A DNA stretch of 11,914 nucleotides from Clostridia bacterium (GTDB taxonomy: Bacteria > Bacillota > DSM-521 > Neomoorellales > Neomoorellaceae), in the NCBI GenBank assembly GCA_012727745.1, contig JAAYGJ010000153.1, positions 1-11,914 of the forward strand, given 5' to 3'. Shown here in pieces: positions 6,438-11,914 of this stretch (position 1 is its first letter; each line of letters opens with the position of its first letter). The translations under genes were made by a program, and so were the position numbers. The notes beneath the pieces were generated by a model, which ran no database searches, was not told the origin of the DNA, and worked only from the letters and a program-made list of their open reading frames with translations.

Positions 6438-6466
6438 TAAAATATGCCGGAGGAACAGAAGTGGTG
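6438..6466 (-). promoter_or_regulatory. Candidate SigK-type (mother-cell) promoter of the serine protease
   Basis: On the reverse strand CACC (6466-6463) is followed after exactly 16 bases by CATATTTTA (6446-6438), preceded by G. Every position of the SigK pattern mACm, N16, gCATAnnnTA is matched. The predicted transcription start, near 6431, is only a few bases before the ATG at 6427 but about 28 bases before the preferred ATG at 6403, which supports the shorter protein. The spacing and the CATATTTT core are the same as in the element at 2851-2879. Confidence 0.48.
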
Positions 6467-6476
6467 CTTAATAACC

Positions 6477-6504
6477 TTTAAGGCACGCCGAATTGTTGTA
6501 TAAT
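6477..6504 (+). promoter_or_regulatory. Likely SigA-type promoter of the cysteine desulfurase-thiI unit
   Basis: A perfect TATAAT -10 (6499-6504) has a weak TTTAAG (6477-6482) 16 bases upstream as -35. The predicted transcription start near 6511 gives a leader of about 37 bases that includes the ribosome binding site at 6535-6540. It is back to back with the candidate sporulation promoter of the protease. Confidence 0.45.
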
Positions 6505-6547
6505 ACTAAGCAGAGCTATCTTGTTGCCAGAAGCGGGAGGTCATAAA

Positions 6548-7699
6548 TTGCCTGCTATTATTTATCTTGATAACAGTGCTACTACCGCTGCCCTGCCGCA
6601 GGTAGTAACAGCGATGAACAGGATGTTAACAGTAGATTACGGCAACCCTTCTTCGCTCCACAACATGGGACTGGCTGCAGAAAAAGTTATCGTTGCGGCC
6701 CGCCGCCAGGTGGCCGCGCCCATCGGCGCCCGCCCGGCAGAAATATACTTTACCTCCGGGGGGACAGAAGCCACTAACTGGGCCCTGTGGGGCCTGGCAC
6801 GGGCCCGCAGGCGCCAGGGGCGGCATATTATCACCACAGCCATCGAGCACCCGGCCACCCTTGCCGCCTGCCGTTTCCTGCAAACAGAAGGCTATGAAGT
6901 AACAATCCTGCCGGTAAACTCCCGGGGTATAGTCGAGCCGGACGAGCTGGCCAAAGCCCTGCGGCCCGATACCATCCTGGTCAGCGTTATGAGCGTCAAT
7001 AATGAACTGGGCTCCCTGCAGCCTATCAAGGAAATCGCCCGGCTGGTACGCAGCAAAAGCGAAGCAGCCCTGCATGTCGACCACGTCCAGGGTTACGGTA
7101 AGATAGCCCTCAACTGCCGCGAGCTGGATATTGATCTGATGTCTCTCAGCGCCCATAAAATACACGGCCCCAAAGGTTGTGGCGCCCTGTACATAAAAAA
7201 AGGACTGCGACTGGAGCCCCTGCTGCTGGGCGGTGGCCAGGAAAACGGCCAGCGCTCAGGCACGGAAAACACGCCAGCTATTGCCGGCTTTGGAGTAGCA
7301 GCAGGACAGGCGGTCCTTGATTTTGCTGAGCGCAACAGCAAAATGCGGGCAATCAAACTGGAACTGGCCGCACGACTGCTGGAAGCAATCCCCGGCACCC
7401 TGATCAACGGTCCCACCCCGGAAGAGGGCGCTCCCCATATTTTAAACGTCTCTTTCCCCGGAGTGCGGGCGGAAGTCCTGGTCCATATGCTGGCAGAGCG
7501 GGGTATTTATGTATCCACCGGTTCAGCCTGTCATTCCCGCCAGCGGGAGGCCAGCCATGTCCTTAAAGCCATCAAACTGGAGCCCCAACGCTTAGAAAGT
7601 GCCATCCGTATCAGCCTGGGCGTTTTTAATACCGCCACCGAAATCGACCCCACAGTGGCTGCCTTGCAGGAATGTGTGGCCGAACTGCGTAATTTGTGA
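6548..7699 (+). CDS. Cysteine desulfurase, NifS/IscS group (NifZ-like partner of ThiI)
   Basis: This PLP enzyme takes sulfur from cysteine, forming an enzyme persulfide and alanine. With TTG at 6548 as start (GGGAGG at 6535-6540, seven bases away) the protein has 383 residues, the usual length. Seen: YLDNSATT near the start, FTSGGTEATNWAL, the PLP-stacking His101 in IEHPA, Asp178 in HVDHVQGYGKI, the Schiff-base Lys204 in LSAHKIHGPKG, GGGQENGQRSGTENTP, and catalytic Cys328 in VSTGSACHSR. The latter places it in group I rather than the SufS group. In Bacillus subtilis the similar NifZ is encoded next to thiI and feeds sulfur to it for 4-thiouridine in tRNA. The same pairing here suggests the same job rather than Fe-S cluster assembly, with no iscU-like gene nearby. 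An in-frame TTG at 6521 lacks a ribosome binding site. Confidence 0.95.
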   Translation: MPAIIYLDNSATTAALPQVVTAMNRMLTVDYGNPSSLHNMGLAAEKVIVAARRQVAAPIGARPAEIYFTSGGTEATNWALWGLARARRRQGRHIITTAIEHPATLAACRFLQTEGYEVTILPVNSRGIVEPDELAKALRPDTILVSVMSVNNELGSLQPIKEIARLVRSKSEAALHVDHVQGYGKIALNCRELDIDLMSLSAHKIHGPKGCGALYIKKGLRLEPLLLGGGQENGQRSGTENTPAIAGFGVAAGQAVLDFAERNSKMRAIKLELAARLLEAIPGTLINGPTPEEGAPHILNVSFPGVRAEVLVHMLAERGIYVSTGSACHSRQREASHVLKAIKLEPQRLESAIRISLGVFNTATEIDPTVAALQECVAELRNL

Positions 7700-7806
7700 G
7701 TGAGAAGTGGCGCCTGGAGGGAAGCTGCCTTGTCCTAAGAAGCTCATTGATGGTAAAATGTTGTTTTCAAAGCAAATTATTGAAATTATTGAGATGGGAG
7801 AGCATT

Positions 7807-8979
7807 ATGTATACTACTTTGCTGGTACGTTACGGTGAAATTAGCCTGAAAGGCAATAACCGCCCTTATTTTGAAAACCGCCTCCTGGCCAATATGCGCC
7901 AGGCCCTGTCCGACCTGCCGCCCCGCAGGATGGAAAAGACCTTTGGCCGCGTCTTTGTAGAACTCCTGGACGACCTGGAAGCAGTCAGCCGGCGGCTGAA
8001 GCGGGTGTTCGGCATTGTCTCCATGAGCCCGGTGCTTACCACCAGTCTGGATATGGATGCTATCGCCCCTGCCGCCCTGGCAGTATTAAACGATACCCCA
8101 GGTAAAACTTTCAAAGTACAGGCCCAGCGGCCCAATAAACGCTTCCCCCTCACTTCGCCGGAAATTAACCGCCAACTAGGTGCCTATCTTTTAAAGCACA
8201 GCCAGGGCCAGCAGGTAGACGTACACCATCCTGATCGCCTTGTCCAGGTAGAAATCCGGGAAAAAGAAGCCTACGTTTTTTCCCGCACCATTCCCGGCCC
8301 CGGCGGCCTGCCGGTAGGCGTTACCGGGCGAGGGTTATTGCTTATCTCCGGCGGCATTGACAGCCCTGTTGCCGGTTATCTGGGTCTAAAGCGAGGTTTG
8401 GAACTAACAGGCCTGCACTTTTACAGCTTTCCCTTTACCAGCGAACGTTCCAAAGAAAAAGTTATCGACCTCTGCCGCGTCCTGGCAAGCTACAGCGGGT
8501 CCTTTCGCCTGGTGATTGCCCCTTTTACAGAAATCCAGAAATCAATCCGCCAGAATTGCCCGCAGGAGTTTTATGTCACTATAATGCGGCGTATGATGTT
8601 CCGCATCGCCCAAGCCGTAGCCGCTAACGAAAAAGCCCTGGCCCTGGTAACAGGAGAAAGCCTGGGACAGGTTGCCAGTCAGACCCTGCAGAGCATAGCG
8701 GTAATCAACAAGGTAGTTGACCTGCCGGTGCTGCGCCCTCTAGTCGCCTGGGACAAAAACGAAATTATCGAGCTATCACGGCGTATGGGAGCTTACGAAA
8801 TCTCTATCCGCCCCTATGACGACTGCTGCACCCTGTTCGTTCCCCGCCATCCAGCCACCAAACCGCCCCTGGGACGGGTTGAGGCGGCTGAAAAAAAACT
8901 GGCCATAGAAGAACTAATGGCAGATTGCCTGGCCAACCTGGAGACAATCACTATCACTGCTGACCCGACCGAATTGTAG
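7807..8979 (+). CDS. thiI: tRNA 4-thiouridine synthase ThiI (no rhodanese domain)
   Basis: ThiI adenylates U8 of tRNA and replaces its oxygen with sulfur; in many bacteria it also supplies sulfur for the thiamine thiazole. The 390-residue protein shows RYGEISLKGNNRPYFE at the N-terminus (ferredoxin-like region), a THUMP domain to about residue 165, and a PP-loop ATPase domain with LLISGGIDSPVAGYL (178-192; SGGIDS binds ATP pyrophosphate). TGESLGQVASQTLQS (282-296) and the conserved IRPYDDCCTLFVPRHPATKP (334-353) with Cys340-Cys341 follow. It ends there, lacking the C-terminal rhodanese domain found in E. coli, as is usual in Firmicutes, so sulfur should come directly from the adjacent cysteine desulfurase. 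The start is ATG at 7807 (GGGAG at 7796-7800). The 107-base gap after the desulfurase holds no evident gene, terminator or promoter. Confidence 0.96.
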   Translation: MYTTLLVRYGEISLKGNNRPYFENRLLANMRQALSDLPPRRMEKTFGRVFVELLDDLEAVSRRLKRVFGIVSMSPVLTTSLDMDAIAPAALAVLNDTPGKTFKVQAQRPNKRFPLTSPEINRQLGAYLLKHSQGQQVDVHHPDRLVQVEIREKEAYVFSRTIPGPGGLPVGVTGRGLLLISGGIDSPVAGYLGLKRGLELTGLHFYSFPFTSERSKEKVIDLCRVLASYSGSFRLVIAPFTEIQKSIRQNCPQEFYVTIMRRMMFRIAQAVAANEKALALVTGESLGQVASQTLQSIAVINKVVDLPVLRPLVAWDKNEIIELSRRMGAYEISIRPYDDCCTLFVPRHPATKPPLGRVEAAEKKLAIEELMADCLANLETITITADPTEL

Positions 8980-8991
8980 GAGGAACTCCGT

Positions 8992-10818
8992 TTGCGTGTA
9001 CTGCTGACCACCCTCAATGCCAAATACATCCACGTCAACCTGGCGCTGCGCTATTTAAAGGCATACTGCCAGGACCTGCCCCTCTGCCTTGAGCTGGAAG
9101 AATTTACTATCAACGATTACCCAAGCCAAATAGCGGCAGCTATCTATCAGCGCCAGCCGGACCTGGTGGCCTTCTCCTGTTATATCTGGAACCTGGAAGC
9201 CACCTTGCGGGTAATCGAAATCCTAAAAACCGTAAAACCGGAGCTGACACTACTCTGCGGCGGACCTGAGGTATCTTTTGATACGGCCGCCTTTCTAGCC
9301 CAGAACCCAACCGTGGACATGGTTATCTGTGGTGAAGGGGAGCTGCCCTTCCGGACCCTGCTGGAACAGCTGGCAGCGGGAAATTTTACGCCGGCCAGCA
9401 TCCCCTCCCTGGCCTACCGCCAGGGAGGGACCGTCCGGGTTAATCCTCCGGCAGAGCCGCTGAAGCAACTCGACCGGCTGCCCTTCCCTTACGCTGCCGA
9501 CCTGTCCGGCAACAGGCAGGAGCTGCAGCAGCGCACCGTCTATTATGAGTGTTCCCGGGGCTGCCCTTTTGCCTGCAGCTTTTGCCTTTCCTCCACCGAA
9601 AAAGGCCTGCGCTATTTCTCCCTGGAACGCATCAAGGACGATTTGACCCGCTTGCTGGCCGGCGGAGTCCGGGAAATAAAGTTTGTTGACCGCACCTTTA
9701 ACGCCCACAAAAAAAGGGCCCTGGCTATCTGGGAGTTCCTGGTCTCCCTGAAACCGGCCGCTCGTTTTTACTTTGAAATTGCCGCCGACCACCTGGATGA
9801 AGAATTGCTGGCTTTTCTCAACCGGGTACCCCCGGGCCTCTTTCAACTGGAGATAGGCGTACAAACAATTGACGCCGCTGTCAACCTCCGTTGCAACCGC
9901 CGGCAAAACTGGCAGCGGCTGGCAAAAAACATCCGCCGCCTACAACAGGGCGGCAATCTCAGATTGCACCTGGACCTTATTGCCGGCCTGCCCGGAGAGG
10001 ATTACGCCGGCATAGCCAAAAGCTTCGACGCTGTGGCCGCCTTACAGCCCGAGGAAATACAGCTCGGCTTTTTAAAACTGCTGAAAGGTACTGCCATACG
10101 AGAACAGGCCGATGAATTCGGCTATCTTTTTGTCGACCGGCCGCCCTACGAAGTCTTGGCCAGCAAGACCATCAGCTACGCGGAAATGCTGCGGCTGCAC
10201 CGCATTGAGAGTCTCATTAAATACTACGGCAACAGCCACCTGGCGGATCACGCCTTAAGCTACCTGGTAGCCACCGCCTTTGGCGGCAGTTATTTCGCCT
10301 TTTATGAAACCCTGGCCGACTGGTGGCAAAAACAGGGGCTCCTGCGCCAGGGCCACAGCCAACGCAAGCTGTATAACCACCTGGCAAACTTTGCTGCCAG
10401 CCTGGTCGCAGCCGAGCAGAAAAATTCCCCAAATAGTCGTACCGGCTATACCTCTCTTAACGCTGCCCGACTGGCCTTCTTTTATCAACTTCTCAAGTTT
10501 GATTTCCTCTGCCGCGACCGCAGCCACAACTGGCCGGACTGGGTCCCGCCCTCACCGCTGACAAAGGCAGAACGTTCAGCCTGTATGGCAGAACTCACTG
10601 CTCCCGAAGTAATAGCAAAATATATGCCGGAGCTCACGACAGAAAGCCCGACCAACTTGCGCCGTCACAGTTTTATTGAACTCTTTCCCTGCCACCCGGA
10701 TAACCCACAGCAGGACAAGCCCACCCTGGCCTTCTTTTACTACGGCCCCCCGGGTAGGCAGCCGGAAGTATATTGCCTTTCTCCGGCGCTAGTTACTAGC
10801 TTTCGCCGTCATTATTAA
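8992..10818 (+). CDS. B12-binding domain/radical SAM protein (DUF4080 type)
   Basis: Residues 1-150 form a cobalamin-binding-like Rossmann domain (RVLLTTLNAKYIHVNLALRY, LVAFSCYIWNLEATLRVI, LLCGGPEVS, VICGEGE). The radical SAM core follows with CPFACSFC, whose Cys191, Cys195 and Cys198 fit CxxxCxxC for a 4Fe-4S cluster. FVDRTFNAHKKRAL, EIGVQTID and LDLIAGLPGED are further core motifs. The C-terminal 200 or so residues match the extension of the DUF4080 family. The classic DxHxxG base-off cobalamin motif is not seen. The reaction is unknown, though B12/radical SAM enzymes often do methylations on unactivated carbons or methylthiolation. The TTG start at 8992 is supported by AGGAGG (8978-8983), which overlaps the thiI stop, so it is coupled to thiI. 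Its 3' end overlaps the convergent BON gene by 23 bases. Confidence 0.9.
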   Translation: MRVLLTTLNAKYIHVNLALRYLKAYCQDLPLCLELEEFTINDYPSQIAAAIYQRQPDLVAFSCYIWNLEATLRVIEILKTVKPELTLLCGGPEVSFDTAAFLAQNPTVDMVICGEGELPFRTLLEQLAAGNFTPASIPSLAYRQGGTVRVNPPAEPLKQLDRLPFPYAADLSGNRQELQQRTVYYECSRGCPFACSFCLSSTEKGLRYFSLERIKDDLTRLLAGGVREIKFVDRTFNAHKKRALAIWEFLVSLKPAARFYFEIAADHLDEELLAFLNRVPPGLFQLEIGVQTIDAAVNLRCNRRQNWQRLAKNIRRLQQGGNLRLHLDLIAGLPGEDYAGIAKSFDAVAALQPEEIQLGFLKLLKGTAIREQADEFGYLFVDRPPYEVLASKTISYAEMLRLHRIESLIKYYGNSHLADHALSYLVATAFGGSYFAFYETLADWWQKQGLLRQGHSQRKLYNHLANFAASLVAAEQKNSPNSRTGYTSLNAARLAFFYQLLKFDFLCRDRSHNWPDWVPPSPLTKAERSACMAELTAPEVIAKYMPELTTESPTNLRRHSFIELFPCHPDNPQQDKPTLAFFYYGPPGRQPEVYCLSPALVTSFRRHY

Positions 10819-11314
10819 CCTGGCTGTGAAAAATATCCTCCAAACTCATTTCCCCTTGCCCTGCTTTTTTGACCTGGCTTACCACCCTGGTCACACCCCG
10901 GGCTTTAGCCGCCGCCTGTTGCGCCGCCTCCAGCTCCGCCGGGTTATTTGTTCTCCCTCTCAGGACGACCGTCCCATGCCCGTCAACACTTTCAGCGCCA
11001 ATGTTTCTTAAATTCACCCAGGGGTCAATTGCCAGCTCTTCGTTGACTTCCATAGTCACATCTTGGGCGCGGATAGCCCCGTCAGTACTGATAGACAGGG
11101 CATTGGCTACCCCGTGCACCCCGGGCAGCTGCCGCACCAATTGCTCTGCCCGTGTCCTTTCTTGCAGTGTATCTACTATGCCCTCAAGCTGGACCTCTCC
11201 CTCAACCACGTCAGCATTGATGCCGTAACCGCGCAGGTCTTTATCCTGCTCCAGCAGGGAGCGAACCCGCTGCCGCAGCTCTTTGTCGCTATATTTATCC
11301 CTACCCTTGCCCAT
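10796..11314 (-). CDS. Double BON domain protein
   Basis: The 172-residue protein has two BON repeats: about 10-78 (ELRQRVRSLLEQD, VEGEVQLEGIVDTLQERTRAEQLVRQLPGVHGVANAL) and about 83-150 (VTMEVNEELAIDPWV, GTVVLRGRTNNPAELEAAQQAAAKARGVTRVVSQV). Each shows the alpha-beta pattern with the conserved Gly in V-x-L-x-G. BON domains are linked to membrane or lipid association, for example in OsmY, but here no signal peptide or lipobox is present, so it is probably cytoplasmic. AAAGGGG (11322-11328) lies seven bases before the ATG. Its last 23 bases overlap the convergent radical SAM gene. Upstream (11315-11400) no convincing promoter was found. Binding partner and role are unknown. Confidence 0.9.
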   Translation of the reverse strand: MGKGRDKYSDKELRQRVRSLLEQDKDLRGYGINADVVEGEVQLEGIVDTLQERTRAEQLVRQLPGVHGVANALSISTDGAIRAQDVTMEVNEELAIDPWVNLRNIGAESVDGHGTVVLRGRTNNPAELEAAQQAAAKARGVTRVVSQVKKAGQGEMSLEDIFHSQVNNDGES

Positions 11315-11400
11315 CTCAATGCCCCTTTCAGCAACTAATTTCCTTTAGTATCTCCCCCCTTAAGCTGGAAATATGAGCAACTCCCTTTAAAAACTTATAT

Positions 11401-11439
11401 AAAAAAGCCCCAGCCCGATGTAACACGGGTTATGGGGCT
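11401..11439 (-). terminator. Intrinsic terminator of icd
   Basis: On the reverse strand AGCCCC pairs with GGGGCT (11439-11434 with 11411-11406), and inside it CCCG/CGGG (11414-11417 with 11426-11429) forms a second helix after a small internal loop. It is followed by T residues (complement of A 11401-11406). It lies about 38 bases past the icd stop. On the forward strand there is no T run, so it appears to work for icd only. Confidence 0.85.
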
Positions 11440-11476
11440 CGTAAAACAGTTGCCGATACAATCCCGGCTCCCCTTG

Positions 11477-11914
11477 CTACCAAGTAACTGCCAACCGACT
11501 AGCAACCTCTGTTAAGAAATCAAAAGAATTTACCACGGTCTTGTCTTCTGTTTCAGCCAGCAGGGCCAGGTCTTTGGTCATAACCCCCTCTTCAATAGTC
11601 TGCAGGGTAGCCTTTTCCAGGGCGTCCGCAAACTGAACCAGTTCTTGGATGCCGTCTAACTCGCCCCTTTTTCGCAGTGCCCCGGTCCAGGCAAAAATAG
11701 TTGCCACCGAGTTAGTAGAAGTTTCTTCGCCTTTTAAATGCCGGTAATAATGGCGGGTAACCGTACCGTGGGCCGCCTCGTATTCATAATAACCGTCAGG
11801 TGAAACCAGTACCGAAGTCATCATTGCCAGGCTGCCAAAAGCGGTAGCCAGCATGTCTGACATTACGTCGCCATCATAATTCTTACAGGCCCAGATAAAG
11901 CCGCCTTCGGAGCG
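11477..11914 (-). CDS. icd: NADP-dependent isocitrate dehydrogenase, eukaryotic type (5' end missing)
   Basis: This is the C-terminal 145 residues of an enzyme that converts isocitrate and NADP+ to 2-oxoglutarate, CO2 and NADPH. The frame is open to the window edge, reading RSEGGFIWACKNYDGDVMSD then LATAFGSLAMMTSVLVSPDG. The cofactor region EAAHGTVTRHYYRHLKGEET with STNSVATIFAWTGALRKRG follows. The AAHGTVTRH motif and the WACKNYDGD segment are characteristic of the homodimeric IDH group shared by eukaryotes and some bacteria, distinct from the E. coli type. The His-Gly-Thr-Val-Thr-Arg-His run includes residues that bind the 2'-phosphate of NADP. In an anaerobe with an incomplete TCA cycle it would mainly make glutamate precursor and NADPH (inference). 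A terminator follows. Start and promoter lie outside the window. Confidence 0.94.
   Translation of the reverse strand, partial: RSEGGFIWACKNYDGDVMSDMLATAFGSLAMMTSVLVSPDGYYEYEAAHGTVTRHYYRHLKGEETSTNSVATIFAWTGALRKRGELDGIQELVQFADALEKATLQTIEEGVMTKDLALLAETEDKTVVNSFDFLTEVASRLAVTW

Noticed and set aside
6626..7165. Reverse-strand open frame opposite the cysteine desulfurase
   Set aside because: It is covered by the strongly conserved PLP-enzyme frame and has no supporting signals.
7700..7806. Gap between cysteine desulfurase and thiI as a possible riboswitch or second promoter
   Set aside because: No conserved riboswitch core, hairpin with T run, or paired -35/-10 elements could be made out.
9295..9906. 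Open frame of about 200 codons on the reverse strand within the radical SAM gene
   Set aside because: It lies wholly antisense to a clearly conserved gene, has no ribosome binding site or recognisable motif, and is expected in GC-rich coding DNA.
11371..11395. CATATTT-like element upstream of the BON gene on the reverse strand
   Set aside because: The -10 lacks the final TA and there is no AC-type -35 at 16-17 bases.

Overview
The window looks like chromosomal DNA of a moderately GC-rich, endospore-forming anaerobic Firmicute, most like the Moorella / thermophilic Clostridia group. This placement is inferred from the paired spore-germination genes sleB and ypeB, strong AGGAGG-type ribosome binding sites, frequent TTG and GTG starts, a cysteine desulfurase-thiI pair, and a eukaryotic-type NADP isocitrate dehydrogenase. 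No rRNA, tRNA, CRISPR array, insertion sequence or phage gene was seen. Coding density is high and no gap between genes exceeds about 160 bases.

Layout. Positions 1-539 hold the 3' part of an ABC-transporter substrate-binding protein of the BtuF/FecB type. At 602-2018 are two overlapping genes: a small membrane-anchored coiled-coil protein and a membrane-anchored coiled-coil protein ending in a phosphodiester glycosidase (NAGPA-type) domain. Positions 2145-3350 carry three small genes I do not recognise, two forward and one reverse. Positions 3374-5398 carry sleB-ypeB, behind a SigG-like promoter and a 28-base near-perfect palindrome. Position 5399 begins the 3' end of a reverse-strand trypsin-like serine protease whose stop abuts that of ypeB. 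Positions 6548-10818 form a forward unit: cysteine desulfurase, thiI, and a B12-binding/radical SAM protein. The right end has a reverse-strand double-BON protein, then, behind its own terminator, the 3' part of icd.

How the genes fit together. The cysteine desulfurase and ThiI should supply and use persulfide sulfur for 4-thiouridine in tRNA and possibly for thiamine. SleB and YpeB form the cortex-lytic pair needed for spore germination.

The most notable regulatory signal is a motif of the SigK (late mother-cell) type, ACC then 16-17 bases then CATA. It lies upstream of three separate genes around sleB-ypeB: the unknown gene at 2145, the unknown reverse gene ending at 2803, and the serine protease. 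If real, 2.1-6.5 kb is a sporulation/germination neighbourhood that includes undescribed spore proteins and a possible mother-cell protease. This rests on motif reading alone and is inference.
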